A DNA stretch of 64,000 bases from Heterocephalus glaber (GCF_000247695.1 NW_004624732.1:39703105-39767104), one strand, 5' to 3'; shown: positions 35,951 through 49,300, numbered from the stretch's first letter. Translations and numbers: made by a program. The notes: generated from the sequence alone by a model not told the origin.

Positions 35951-37399
35951 GCAAATTTTTGTCCTCTCTGATCTTCAAATATTCTCATGTATGAAACTGT
36001 AATGAAAATATCTGACTTTCAGTGCCCCCGTAGAGATTAGAAACAACAGTCTTCATTGTTTTTATTACTTCTGTTGTCACTATTATCATCACCATCATCA
36101 GTACCAGGAACGAAACGTATTTTTTCTCTTTCCGCCTCAAAGGACCTTCTTTGCTCTGTCCTTTTTTGCTGTTTTTTATTCTCTCATGAAAACCACAAAG
36201 GTGTTAAGATTGATTACATACTTTGCTTTTCCTTCTGGCCACGATTTGTCACTGTTGTAAGTAAATACTAAAATAAAATCTCTTATTAAATGAGATGCCA
36301 CACGAATGCCACACAGTCTGTACTTGTAGGAAAACAGAAAGGTCTCCACTTTAGGTGCCTAGATTTCATCTTTCTGTATAAATCAACAATTACCTATACA
36401 TACATCACTGACAAGTACGAGATATATACCTTTAGTTACACAGGACAAAATGGCTACATTGTAGACCAAATATTTTAAGTAGTCTTCCAATTTCTTATTT
36501 AAAAAATCTCATTTAGTCTTGCTACTATTTAGTTAATTCCCTATGACATAAATCTAATTGAGACTTTGACAAACACAATTTAGAAATAGAACTGAAAAAC
36601 ACAATTAAGTGGTTTAAATGTAAAGAAACTGATTTTTGGTATTAAATGTAAATGACATTTTAATTCCAAGAATTCATCAGTTTGGAAGTTAATAAAATTA
36701 ATGAAGCAAGAAATAAGATGCAAATACAAAATTTTATTTTCTGCCTAGTTGACTGCCCAAGGCAAACCCTAAAGAGGAATGAAAACCAATTACTGCCATT
36801 AGTAAAGATTTGGATTGTTCTTTCACTAGATAGTTATATACAATAACATAGTCTGCAAAGGATTTTCTGAATAAGAAGCACATTAAATGTATGCAGCTAT
36901 GTAAGGTGATGGGTGTAGGCATACACATGCATGTATAATAGAGAAAAATAAAATTGTGCTAAATGTAGGATTAATATTATTTTATCAGTTTTAAAAACCC
37001 AATTAATTGCCCTGAAATTCAAGGGTGGATATCTAATTATAACTTGAAATGTTAAAAATAGAAAATGTTGGAAATTCCGAAATCTTGAAAAATTCAAGAG
37101 CCATAGCCTCAGTAAGTTTGTAATATGAACTTTTTAAATTTACCTGGTATGGATATAGACAAAGTATGGATATTCATCTAGTACCTTTACCACAAGAAAG
37201 TGTCCACACTTATTTTGTTAAGAAATTAGACCAGTGACCATCAACTCAAACTTTTTGTGCATTCATTTATGGTTTTTTGAAAAAAAAACAATAGTAGATT
37301 TTCTCTGAAAAATTATGTTACAAGACACATTAGCTTAATTGATATATTAATGTGAAAACATAGTCTGATAATATGGTAGGTAATGTAATAAAATATTTA
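35951..37399. other. Unassigned 1.4-kb stretch
   Basis: No gene or repeat is recognised. Short frames at 36056-36478 have no family signature. Confidence 0.4.
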
Positions 37400-37850
37400 C
37401 CAAATATATCTGCCTTCAAGTATTCACACCATTGTAGAATCTTTTCTGGAGTGTAGCAGGATCTAATGATACCTTTTAGATATCCCTTTTAGAAAGTAAC
37501 AAAAACAATGTATACAACATTGGAAATTAGTTTGTAGAATACTGGACTTCTGTCTTGTTGGAGCTCTCATGCCTCTTCTTTGTGCTTGCTTTGATTTGTC
37601 AAGGAATGGAAGGTGATTTCTGGCCAATCGCATATGCCAGAATAGCCATCCTGAAGCAGAGTCAAGGCCTTTGGATGAGACTGAAGCCCTGCCACATTTG
37701 ACTGCGCCCTGTGTGATGTGCTTAGACTGAATTCAGGTAAACTATCCCCAGACTATTGGACTATAGAAAATATGGAATAACTAATGCTGTTTAAGGTCGC
37801 CAAGTATGGGGACAAATTGTTATACAGCAAAAAATATTCTAGAGCATCTA
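37400..37850 (+). mobile_element. MLT1-like MaLR LTR
   Basis: The second half shows the MaLR pattern: 'gactgaagccctgccacatt', 'gactgcgccctgtgtgatg', then 'actaatgctgtttaaggtcg', 'ccaagtatggggacaaat' and 'tgttatacagca'. In MLT1 consensus this region reads 'aatgcttgttttaagccac' followed by 'ttggggtggtttgttatgca'. The 5' boundary is approximate. Confidence 0.65.
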
Positions 37851-39829
37851 ATTTAGTAGTTGATGACCCAGAGTCTAATGATGCAAAAATCAGTTAGTGA
37901 GATTCTTCATGGAAAATAAAGCTAACCATTTAGTTGAATGGCCATGCACTAGAGTGCTCTATGTTGAAGAATGATGTTATAAGCATAAAAGAGCTTATCA
38001 TTATTAAATATATGACTGAAAAGTTAATTTTCTTTACTTTGGAGCCTGAGTTTCTGTCTTTGGTTTTTGTGTGAATTTTTGTAAGATATTTTAATCTAAC
38101 AGTCTTAATCTCTGAAAATGAAAGAAGAAAATGTTTGATATCAAATTCCTGTTCTTGAAAACCTTTTATAATGTACTGGTTCACTTTCTTGCTTTCATAA
38201 ATGTAATTCAGTAATCTTAGGTGTCTTCTTTTGATGGCTTTCATGCAATATCTCAGAATTCCATTGAAAATTATTTTTCACTGTATAGTAAGTTGGATGT
38301 AGAAATAAAAGTAAAAATGAGTAGGCATGCAAACTAAGGTTCACTAAAAAGTTTGGGAATAAAATATTGGACTTAGTGTATTTTCTTCTGATTAGATTTT
38401 CTTAGCCAACTTGAACCATAGTAATTTGTAATAATAAGGAGAAAAATAAGCCAAACTCTGGGTACATTGAACATTTTTGTATTCCTTATACTAATTGCTA
38501 CTAGTAGCTTAGATTTATTGTCAAAAGTTTTTGGGAAAAACATTACAATATTTTTAGTTAACAAAGCATTCTTTGGTTGTTACATCATATCACAAAAATA
38601 TTAGAAAGGTTTGAAATGAAATATGTATATCATGACAAACTAAAGAAGCATCTGAGACAACCTTTCATCCTTTTTAATATGTATACATAAAAATTCGACT
38701 CCTATTTGTGAAAGGTGCATTTCTTTACAATTGAATTTTTAGTTAAAATACATATTTTGTTATTTATACATTCCTATTTTGCATTTATGATTTCTTCCAA
38801 ATTATAGAAATAATAAGGAAAATAATTAAATCTGAGTGATGAGTCATAAAGATTATTATTATTCTAATAAGTGGGAAGAAGCACATCTTGAGTTTGCTAT
38901 CCCAGATGGACTCTTCTACTCCGGAAATTAGAAAAACAAACCTTTGACATTCACATTAGAGAATACAGATATGCATATTATTTCAAGAATTACCGTGGAA
39001 CCCCAATCTGTCAAATTCATTTATTTCTATTTTTATGATTATTGCCACATCTAACATATTATAAGATAGTTATTCTCATAAACACCGAAAGACCCATAAC
39101 AATGAATTTGAAGTAATCTGTCAGTTTACAGAAGTTCTATGTCTTGCTACCTTCTTCCTCTTGGTCTCTTATTTTTCTAACAGCTTGGATTAAAACCAAG
39201 TAGTTCATGCTTGCCAGTACTACTACTGAAAGGTGAAGGAAACCCTTTATAAATATAAATATATATATGAAGGAGATCTTGCTCTTTTGGTTTGTTTTAT
39301 TTAATCCTCCTCTAAAGAAACTTATTTTCCTTGACTAAGAGGCTATTGCAGACAAAGTGCAAGAACTTCCTAATACATCAAGTTGTCCTAGCTGAGGGTT
39401 AACTCAGGCTCACATTACTCACCCTGTCACCAGGAAAGTCAAACATTAAATCCAGTCTTGCTATCATGGTTTGCAGCTGGGATTTATCTGTAAGATATCC
39501 TCAACTCTGTAGATAATGAGTTAGACTTGGTCTTCTAAGTTTAACACTCCATGAAATATTCTGCATAAAGCAATGAGGTTGGTTCTCAATATATTTATGT
39601 AGTTAGTGGTTATATTAATGCCAAAAATTCTCAAATTTGTTGTAAAAAGTAAAGTTGTTTATGTAGAACCTGTATCTCCATATCAGGGCATGTTCCAGGA
39701 ACCCAAGGAGGTGAATTTGAAGACACTTAATCCCACAGACAAGAAAAAATGAAAAAAATTAAGTTTTTACAACAGTTTTTCTTTTTTCTCAATGGAACAA
39801 ATCATTGACATACATTAAAACTTCTTTTT
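37851..39829. other. Unassigned 2-kb AT-rich stretch
   Basis: No gene or repeat is recognised. Minus-strand frames of 63-104 codons (37930-38564) show no family signature. Confidence 0.4.
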
Positions 39830-39834
39830 GACAA

Positions 39835-40273
39835 TATCTTAGTTATTTTTCTCTTGCTGAGACAAATACTGGATACTAATAAAGTTAAAGGAGGACAGGT
39901 TAATTTCAGCTCAGTAGGCATTTCAGTCCATAGTTGGCTGGCTCCAAGGCAGGGTGGCATGGAAGAGTGGCATTGCAGAGGAGAAATAGAACATGCTAAA
40001 TCAGGCAGGAGACAGTGAAACAGCAAGGAGCAGCAAAAAAATCCTTCCTTCCCTCTCTCCATTTATAGTCTACCTAGGCTGCAAGTCTATTGATTGGCGC
40101 CGCTCACACCCAGTGTGGGACTTCCATCGTCCATACCTAGACCTATGCTAATTTTAATTAGTGGACTAATTTAGTACCACACATGTTTAATCTCAGTATC
40201 ACATGGCCTAGACCCAGCCAGCTCTGTAAACCATGTGAGGTTTTGAGGGGACATCTAAACCCAAGCCATAACA
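39835..40273 (-). repeat. 3' LTR of the MaLR
   Basis: On the minus strand it runs from TGTTATGGCTTGGGTTTAG at 40273 to AACTAAGATA at 39835. The canonical terminal CA appears as TA, a C-to-T change. Shared blocks with the other LTR include 'attgattgg(c/t)gcc', 'cacccagtgtg' and 'ctatgctaattttaat'. The sequence just inside the element (40274-40290, minus strand GGGAACCAGGGGTAGAA) is a purine-rich stretch in the expected polypurine-tract position. Confidence 0.9.
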
Positions 40274-41744
40274 TTCTACCCCTGGTTCCCAAAAGACTCA
40301 TGCACATCCCATTATGCAAAAGGCATTTACTCCATTTCTAAGAGTTGCCAAAGTCCTAACAGTTTCAGCATTGCTGAAAAGTCTATGTCCAAAATATCCT
40401 CTGAGATTTAAGGCAAACTCTTCACTGGGAGCCCTTGTACAAATGTAAAGAAAATTAAACACTTGTGATATACAATGGCACAAGATAAACATTTCCATTC
40501 CAAAAGGTTCAAGTAGGAGGATAGAAAGGAATGGGATGCAAGCAAGTCCAAATTCAAACAGGGCAAACACTAAGTCCTTTAGTTCCATGTCCAGCATCCA
40601 GGATAATCTGTGACAAGATTTGAACTCCAAAGGGCTTGGGTGGTGACACAACTATGGTTCTGTAGGTAACTGCAGTTCTTTCAGCTTCTCTCTTGGGCTG
40701 GCTTTCCACATTGCTTGCAACTGTCTTTAGATGATACACATTAATGGCTTCTCCAATCTCCTGGGGTCTCCAATGCACCTTCAGGTTCACATTCACAACT
40801 TCACACACTGTCGTCTTAGGTGCACACTGCCTGGGCTCCTAGGTCTTCTTCTAAAATCTGGGTGGAAGCCTTCCTGACCCCACAATTTCTGGATTCTGCA
40901 TGTGCCTGAAACCAGTACCATGTGGACGACACCAAAGTCTGCTGCCAGCTGGATCAGAAGCCAGGCTTCTCGGTGGGTGTAGGGGTTGAGTGCCTCGATT
41001 GCTGACCAATATGAACCAAATCTGAAGGAACAAATTCTCTAGCCCACAGCCATTATGGAACATGGTGCTCTGGGGTTCTACTCTCAAAGCAAAGTCTTTC
41101 ACCATTGCAATTTTAAGGTCACAAAGGGTGGATTCCTGCTGGTTCTTGTATTGTCTTCAGGCCATCTTTTCTATTGCCCTGTTGATTTTTAGCAACCAAA
41201 TTTTCCTCTGGTCCAACTTTGCAGTTTACAACTTTATTTGAGCTTTCTTTCTGGCCAAACCTAAAACATTTTAAATGGTTCTGCTGGGCTCTTTGCTCTT
41301 AATTCTCAAAAAAGATCTGGCTAACAGCCCTCAACAGTATCCAGGACATACCCTCAACCTTAGACTATCTTGAAATTTCTTTCTCCAAGTTAATTAGTCC
41401 TTTCCCTTAATCTCATTCTTGGGCAGTCTCTGGACATGAGTAAAATGTAGACAAATTTTCTATCAAAGTATAAGACACATGGTTTGGTGTCCAACATCCA
41501 ATGTATTTCTTGTTCCTAACTGAAATCTCCTGAGCTTATTCTTTACCAGATGCATTTTTTTCAACATTCTCGTCTTCTGAGCTCTGACCACAATATGTCA
41601 TCAAGTTCAGCTTCCAATATTCCAGGGCTGCTTCTATAACTATTTCCAAACCTTCCCAAACTCCATGCTAGCCAGTTCCACAGGCTCCTGAGCCACATGG
41701 CCAGATACTGTCACAGCAACAACCCCACTGTTGGTATAAAAATC
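40274..41744 (-). other. MaLR internal region, non-coding
   Basis: On the minus strand it starts at 41744 with a block containing TATACCAACAGTGGGG. In position and form this matches the MaLR primer-binding region that follows the 5' LTR. The rest is non-coding MaLR internal sequence without a long open frame. I see no protease, reverse transcriptase or integrase motif. Confidence 0.8.
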
Positions 41745-42192
41745 TGTCTTACTTTCTTGTTGCTGAAAAAAAATATTGGACACCCAAAGTTAAAGGAAGA
41801 AAGGTATATTTCAGTTCATAGTTTGTAGAGGTTGCAGTTCATACCTGGATGGTTCGAAGGCAGGGTACTATGCCAGAGGGGCACTGCAGAGAAGAAATAG
41901 TCCATCCAAAGCAGGCAAGAAACAGTGAAGCAGCATTAAGCAGCAGTGAACCTGCATTCCCTCTTTCCCTTTATATTCTCTTCAGACTCCAAGCCTATTG
42001 ATTGGTGCCATGCACACCCAGTGTGAGGCTTCCATCATCCATACCTAGAACTATGCTAATTTTAATCAGTGGACTAATTTAGTACCACAAACCCTTAATT
42101 CCAGTACTACATGCCCTGGATCTAGCGAGCTCTGAAAAGCTGCACCTATGACTGCGTGAGGTTTTGGGGACATCTAGACTCAAGTCATATCA
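41745..42192 (-). repeat. 5' LTR of the MaLR
   Basis: On the minus strand it runs from TGATATGACTTGAGTC at 42192 to GTAAGACA at 41745, about 448 bases, with TG and CA ends kept. Compared with the other LTR it holds a short extra segment near 42140-42155 (GCTGCACCTATGACTGC region). Confidence 0.9.
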
Positions 42193-42197
42193 GACAA

Positions 42198-42549
42198 TGA
42201 ATAGCAAATTAGGAAAAATAAAAAATAAATGTGGCAAGGCCAAATATTTTGCCATTAACTGGTTGAAGAATACAGATAAGAGCAAAACATTTATAATTAT
42301 ATATCTTTTGTCATGAATTTCAGGGAAAATTACTGTATAAATTCCTCCAATTTGCTGAGAAATAAAGGAAAATTCCGTCTCTTTCAACGTGGAGCTGTAT
42401 CTTGATGTCAACAAATGTTTTGTCACAGTGGTTACTTTTCTTATTGGATATAGTTTCTTCCAGGAATAAAAACAATGCATAAATACTATTTTTAAAAATA
42501 TTTTCATCTATGAAGAACACTTTAATGTTAAAAGTACGTTATGTAAAAC
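42198..42549. other. Unassigned stretch
   Basis: No gene or repeat is recognised. Two overlapping minus-strand frames of 66 and 105 codons end here without a family signature. Confidence 0.4.
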
Positions 42550-43560
42550 TATTAAAGATATTGGCAAGAATATTCTGAACAAAACCACAATCACACAAGA
42601 AATAACATAAAATTCAACAAATGGGATCATATTAAATTAAAAAGCTTATGCACAGTAAATGAAACAACCAACACAGTGAAGAGACAACCTGTAGAAAGGG
42701 AAAAACATTTTCCCAGCTATTCTTTAGACTGAAGACTAATATCTAGGATATATAAAGAACACCAAAAACTAGACCCCCCAAAAATAAAAGGCCCAATCAA
42801 AAAATAAGCATATGAAATAGTCACTTTTCAAAAGAAGTAATTGTGGCCAATAAATATATTTTTAAAATGTTACAACATCTTTAGCCAATAGAGAAATTAA
42901 AACTAAAACATCACCAAAATTTTACCTTACTCCAGAAAGAATGGCTATCAAGAAACCAAATAATAATAAATGCTGGTGAGCCTGCAGGGAATAGATTGTT
43001 AATGATTATGTAAAGTAGTGCAAGCATTGTGAAAATCTTGTATGGAGATTCCTTAAAAACTAAAACTGTGAATTCCATTCATCCCCCAGCTCTCCCCATT
43101 TAGTGTATCTGACCCAAAGTCCTAAAGATATAATATTGGAGTGATGCATGCATACTCATGTTTATAGCAGCTCATCTCATAATAGGTAAATCTTGGAAGC
43201 ATCCTGTATGTCCATCAACAGATGAATGAATTAAATAAGATATTATATTTATACTATAAAGAAGGACAAAATGAAGTACATAAGAACATAATGTTAGGTA
43301 AAATAAATCAGACACATAACCTTAAATATTGCTTCTTTCATATGTAGAAAATTAAAATATGAAAAAGAGCAAAATAAAAGACAGATAATAGGAAAAAAGG
43401 ATATATTTTTTTTTCAAAAAGGGAAAGGGATTAAGAAAGAAGTGGGAAGGAAACCAAAAAAAAAATTAAGAAGTGTTACATACATAGACCAACACCTCTA
43501 GAGGAATGTAATAATTATGTACTAAGAAAAAATTAAAAACTGAAAAAAAGCATGTTAAGG
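42550..43560 (+). mobile_element. Older L1, ORF2 C-terminal region and 3' UTR
   Basis: Blocks in order are 'caaatgggatcatattaaat', 'aaaagcttatgcac', 'gaagagacaacctgtagaaa', 'atctaggatatataaagaac', 'accttactccagaaagaatg', 'aataataaatgctggtgagc', 'atgtttatagcag' and 'aatgtaataattatgtacta'. This is the ORF2 C-terminal half of an L1 older than the copy at 25798, with many indels. It ends A-rich near 43560. Confidence 0.85.
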
Positions 43561-44880
43561 TTTCATACTATGTACACAATGTATTCACAACATCATCATT
43601 ACATATTTTAGTATAATTTAGTGGTAAATGGCAGCCTTATTTATTCAGCCTTTTTTAAAAAAATAGAAAATGATGTAAAGAGCCATGTTATAAAGCAAGA
43701 CAATCACAAGTCATTTATAACATAATTTCCTAACATAAGGTGTTTCTCCAAATCAGGAGAAGCTTTTCCTTTCATGTTAAGAACAGCTAAGCTGTCCTGT
43801 ATGGCAGGATCAATTGAGTGCTTCAGAAAGATTCACCTGGAATTTTCATATTTCACTTTTTATATTAAACATTTTCATTTTCCTGTTCTAATTCACTTTT
43901 ATAGTTTTGACTTTTTAATTTTATCCCAAGCATAGAAAATCTAAATTTTAAAGTATAAATCTCATAAAAGTTAAATTCAAATCTGATCGTGCTGCTAGTG
44001 TTCAACTGTGTTGACCAGTCATGTTTTCTCTGGGGACAGCTGCCTTCTAGGCAGTGTATGTGTTGTTATAATGGATGATGAAGGAAGAAACATGGAAGTC
44101 CTTGTGATGCTGTGAGTCATAAAAATGTTGGGATGGTACCTAGATATGGGATTGTGTTTGTTCTTAAATTCACTGTCTTTCTTGAAAAAAAAGAGCAAGA
44201 ATCAAGTCTGAAAGGATGAGAGTTGATGACAATGACTAGACCTCTGGTGAAAATTAATTTACGTAGGTATAATTGTCTCTTTCCCTCTCATCTTCTCTTA
44301 CAGATTATTTCAAAAGATAGTTGTGGACAGTTCACTCCATTAATGGAAGCCAAAGACCTGTCTGGATATTTTCCTTCCCCTCTAATTCCTGTTTTTCTTT
44401 CTCTTTACAGGTAGCTGAATTTCTGAGGATGTTGGGTTCTTTCAATGTTCATTTTACTTTCATTGCTTTTTTTTTATGTGAATGGCCAAAGTATGGTAAA
44501 TTCCGAAAGTCTGACTAGAGTTTAGTAAGGAAAAAACCAATTATTTCTGAGAACACAGGATTTACAGTTCAAAAAAGGATAATTTTGTGAATGCAAGGAA
44601 CGCAGTCCTTATTCAAGAGGCTTGGCATAGGGCTATATCAGACAAACCTTAGAACCCTAAGAGATATCCCAGTTTATCAGAGTTTTGTAATTGTTTTCCA
44701 ATTATTTACTATACATCTGCCTACTTGATTAACCTCAGGAAGAAAAGATGATGGCTTGGGGCAATATTTTAAATAAATTAATGTAAAGCTTATAAGCTTT
44801 GAAATAGCATCATGTTTAATAATGCCATGGTATTTTACTGATTGACTTATTTAACTTTTGTTTCGGTTTCTTCATCTATA
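43561..44880. other. Unassigned 1.3-kb stretch
   Basis: No gene or repeat is recognised. An exon-like segment flanked by splice-like motifs (44304-44410) was considered and not accepted. Confidence 0.4.
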
Positions 44881-44959
44881 AAATGAATGCTATTTATTTC
44901 ACTTAAGAGTATGTACCAATAAACTTAATGAATTAAAAAAATAAATAAAGTGAATGCTA
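44881..44959 (+). mobile_element. Tiny twin-primed L1 insertion
   Basis: Between the flanks AAATGAATGCTA (44881-44892) and AAGTGAATGCTA (44948-44959), which differ at one base, lie two L1 pieces. The first (about 44891-44911) is the reverse complement of the ORF2 end 'tactcttaagtgaaataaat' (12296-12315). The second (44911-44931) is the sense L1 terminus 'tgtaccaataaacttaatga' (12640-12659), followed by an A-rich tail. The whole insertion is about 55 bases. Confidence 0.85.
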
Positions 44960-45009
44960 AAACAGTATTTGAGAGGCACACTAAGTGACTTACGGAGACT
45001 CACTGTGTC

Positions 45010-46330
45010 CCACAGCATATTTTCTGATTTTGTAAATGTGAATTCTATTCTTGTTTGGTAGATTGTTCTATAAATGGTCATCAGGTCAGGTTGGCTGGTA
45101 CTATTGCTCAAGTTTTCTATCTGTGTAATGATTTTCTCTGTCTACTCATCTATCAATTACCGAGAGAGGAGTTTTGCAATTTCCACCTATAATTGTGAAT
45201 TTGTCAATTTGTACTTTCAGTTCTGTCATATTTTCTTCACATGGCTCGAAGGAGTTCTATCAGCTACTTGCACATTTAGGATTGTTATGTTTTGTGAGTG
45301 AATCGTACTTCTCATCATTATGGAAGATCTCATTCTATCTCTGGAGATAATTTTTTGTCTTGCAGCTTAGTTGCCTGTTACTAATATAGCACTCCAATTC
45401 AAGATGGAAGATTGTCCTGTTTAATTTTTTCCAGATTTTAAAATTTTAATATCTATCTTTATATAAAAATGGGCTTCTGGTAAGCATTATATAATTGATT
45501 CTTCTATTTTTATCCAAACTGACCCACTGTACCTTGTCATTCAAATTTTGTTCCCCTTTGATTAAAATCAATTACAGACACATGGTGATAAAATTACAAT
45601 CTTATTATATATCCCATTTGTTGTTCACTTTTTATTTCCTGATTTTAAAGGATTATTTAAGTTTAAAAATTGTTTCACTTTGTGTCCTTTGTTGTCATGT
45701 TCACTATCATTCACCCGTTTTTTGCCTTCCAATATCTACCCTGAATTAGTCAGTTTTGTTTCTAATGACATTCCATCATAATTTATGATACACATTTTAC
45801 TTCTACCTATTTTATAAAACCTATAATGCATTATCATTTTTTCTGTAGAAAATTATATCTCTAAAAGACTAAAATGAAAAATATCACATTTATTTTTCAT
45901 GACTTTCCTCATTTCTAGCATTATTTAATTCACTATTGCAGATCAAAGTTTTCTTCTGCTAGTATTTCCTTCAGCACAAAGATGTTCTTCCATATATAAT
46001 AAAGATGTAGTTCAATGGATTCTCTTAGTTTTTATTTACAAGAAAATTCACCTTATTTTTGTTCTAATATTTGTGTTGCATCAGCTGAGGGAGACTTTTC
46101 TGAGCATCTTCCTTTCACTGGGACCTGGATATTTTCTCTAGACAGTAAGTAGAAAAAGAAAAGAATTTCCCAGTTAATTTCTCATCTCAGGGATTGCAAT
46201 CCTTTGTGTCTTACTTTCTGTTCTTTTAAGAATGGTTGCTTTGTATTTTTATTTTAATTGACAGTATTACATTGAGTGTCTTCTTTTGTTGACTTCCTTT
46301 GCATAATGTTTACAGGCAGTTAAACTACTA
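45010..46330 (-). mobile_element. Old L1M ORF2 region, minus strand
   Basis: The plus strand follows the antisense of old L1 ORF2: 'gattgttctataaatggtca', 'ccacctataattgtgaattt', 'tttaggattgttatgttttg', 'aatatagcactccaattcaa', 'aatgggcttctggtaagcat' and 'tttcttctgctagtatttcc' further on. It is very diverged and contains stops. It may extend in broken form to about 46780. Confidence 0.75.
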
Positions 46331-49300
46331 GTAGATTAGTCTGAACTTTCTCTGTCTTTCCCTCCCTTCTTTCCTCAAAGCACATTTCCTGGATTGATTA
46401 GACCATGTCTGAAATCACCTTTATTCTAGGGCTCATTTAGTCTTAACGATTAAAGGGTGACTCTTACAATTTTCTAAAGATTATTTTCTGTATTTCACAA
46501 AGTTGTTGTATTTTGACTGTTTACAATTTAAATGTATTCTAGTTGTCTGTGGGACCTGTAAAATATTTCCCTCTTAGTTTCTTAATAATCTTTTTCTTGG
46601 CTTTGCTGAATCTCATCCTATACAAGTGAAACTTAGTGTTCACCAAGATGCAAGGGGACTTTGAATTGTATCTCAAGAGCACTTTCTCTGCATAGCTTGT
46701 GCTTATTCATTATCTTGCCCAGTAAATTATCTTACTTTCATGTCTTTGAGTTCCATTTTCTCTCTCATTGAGATCACCATACTCTGATAACTTCTCATCA
46801 TTTGTGTGGAATATCATGAAGTACTTGGAAGTAGAATCTTTGAAGAATTGTACTGATCAAATACTTCCCCCACTCTTTTTAGAGAGGAATCGGGCCCTCT
46901 TCTGCCAGTGTTCAGCATGTGAACACTGTTTTCATAGATTTTGCCCAGTTTCCCAGTATTTCATAGAGGGTGGGAGGAATCTAATATCAATTATTCCATC
47001 ATGGACTAGAAATAACTTTGGGGATGTCAGGAGAATAAATGTGATATCCCATAGAAGTCCTTACACAGTTCTTATCACATAGTAAATAATCAACGACAGT
47101 GCTTTTTAAACTACATTTAGTCTTTCATCTTACGCTTCTTTCTCTTTTGCTTTCTGAGTTACAGCTGGGCCAGTCCAAGGTAGAAATGTCTGTCAGGCCC
47201 ATTTATCATAAGTATGAATGAAGGTTTATAATGTTTAGCATGGCAGGTATGGATACTTTGATTGAAAAACAATTCACAAACTAATTATGCTATGCATACC
47301 CCAGTTAACTCCAAATTGTACTTTTCTTATATATCTCATTTTAAAAGTAATTTTCTCAGTAGTTACTTTGTTATGCTCTCTTTACCTTCTAATTCAGTTT
47401 CACTTTAATTCTTTCTTATGGAAACTTACAATTTTCCTTCAAAGGAATCCTTACTGTTTCTAATGATATCTATTTTTCATGGCTGTATAATTGATTAATT
47501 TCAGTCCACCTAGAATCAATACTTGATGGAGGTCCAGTGTTAATCAGAAGGAATTTAAACTTACAGGAGTTCAAGGATACTATTTTCATTTGTTCCCTGT
47601 CATATACTAGTGTTTGTTAATTTCCTAAGCACAGAAAAATGTGCTTAAAAAATTATTGATGGAATAAATTTATGACTTCACTTTTTGGCTTTTCAAGGAA
47701 TATTTGGGGTTTTCTGTCTTTGAGAGTAAGTAAAACAATATAAAACTTAGTTTTATATATTACCTAAAAATAAAATTTGGTGAAATTAAATTAAATGGAG
47801 TTTTTAAATCTCTTATGATTCTTTAGTTTTGCAACCAGGTCTTATCTCTGCAGATGCATAATGTTTTCTTCAGAGAAGATAATTCTTTCCTTCCACCAAT
47901 AAAACAGAATACAGCACCACTAACAACAACAAGAAAATCAAGACCCATGTGAAATAGTTTGAAATAAATAAATTCCCAGTTATCCAGCAAATACCAAAAT
48001 AAATAAACTCAAACTAAGTTAATCCTCTTACCACATTTGACTGTATTTCATATAGGATTTCACTTTAAAGTTAGTTACAAATTTCTGTAAATGAATCTAA
48101 GAAGAGTTCATTTCCTTAACTGAATTATAATCTCTTTCTTTTTCCATCAAGGTAAAAAGTCCATATTTTAACTCCAACTAGGAAAAAGTTGAAAAAAGTG
48201 AAACACAAAAGACACTTGCAGACACATAAAATTAATACATTATAAAAATCCAACCTTAAAACTTGTAAGTGTGGTTGACATGTTCTGAACATGTAGAACT
48301 ATGGAAAGGGTGTCATCACCCTGTGCCCCGACCACAGGGCAACTGCAACATCACCAACAACAAGAACAAAAAGCCAAGCCATCTACAAAAATCATAATTT
48401 CTTTTGTTACCTGAGTTCAGAGAGCAGTCAACTAACCTAACATGAAATGCAAGGAAAGGCAGGTGTTACAATGAGATATTGAATGTAAGCAATGTTATAT
48501 AAGTTGGTAAGAAAAAATTTGCTTAAGTTTTTGATGAATTACTAAAGACTACAGAGGTGAACTCTCATGAGAATTTAACAAGATGAATGGATGCTCAGGT
48601 GGACTCCAATCCATGCGCTGAATGCTCAGAGGAAAAGCATGGCAAAGAAAGACAAGTGAAGAAGCCTCCTCCTGATTAGTAGGCCCAGATAATTTGTAAA
48701 ACAGGAAAAGTCTAGATAGGCCACATGTCAGATCCTTCTTCCCTATTTCCACAACAGAACTAAAAAAGATTTAACCTACAAGACAAATTAGCAAACCATT
48801 CATACTTAAGTCACCCTTATGTGTAGCTGGGGGAAGAGATCACAACAGAACTTTCTATAAACAAAAGAACAGAAAAATAGGTACAGGAAGAAATTTTTAT
48901 GTTGTTCATCCATATGATTCTTTGAGATGACACTTGCTCTTTGATATAAGTGTCTCAAAATTTATACCTTCAATAAAACCCAATAGAGTAGTCAGCAGTA
49001 GCCAAAGTATATTCCGAAAAGGAATATTAACAGCACATTTCCCATCATTTATTGGAGAAAAACACTAAAACTATGAGAATATTCTGCTTTGGAACCATGG
49101 GGAACTTTATTTCTTCTGTATAGGATATAAATAAAAAACAAGTAGTCCTTCTTGTTTATAATTTCTTGATGTTAAATTGAATGCAATTATATCACAAGAA
49201 CAGATTAAAGTTGATTATAATAGTTTGTTTTTAGTTTTTCTACTGAAGTTATGAGACATCTGGTACAAACTTCAGGGAAATTAAAGACTTAAGTGAAGTG

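Larger units (their letters stand above)
39830..42197 (-). mobile_element. Complete MaLR retrotransposon, LTR-internal-LTR
   Basis: Two LTRs in the same (minus) orientation bracket a 1.47-kb internal region. GACAA lies immediately outside both ends (39830-39834 and 42193-42197), the 5-bp target duplication expected for this class. The LTRs match MT/ORR1-like rodent MaLRs, which are non-autonomous relatives of ERVL. The internal region contains no recognisable gag, protease or polymerase. Its small minus-strand frames (40298-40651, 40554-40808, 40851-41105) are not similar to any retroviral protein I know. The element would have depended on ERVL proteins supplied in trans. Confidence 0.92.

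Noticed and set aside
40298..41105. Three minus-strand frames of 84-117 codons inside the MaLR
   Set aside because: They lack gag, protease, reverse transcriptase or integrase motifs and are broken across frames. MaLR internal regions are non-coding.
44304..44410. A 107-bp segment with acceptor-like 'cttctcttacag' before it and CAG/GTAGCT after it, open in one frame
   Set aside because: The residues match no family I know, no neighbouring exon is visible, and such motif pairs occur by chance in pyrimidine-rich DNA.
46768..47082. A 104-codon plus-strand frame with several cysteines (CQCSACEHCFHRFC)
   Set aside because: The Cys/His spacing does not fit a zinc-finger or RING pattern over enough length, there is no splice or promoter context, and the frame adjoins old L1M sequence.
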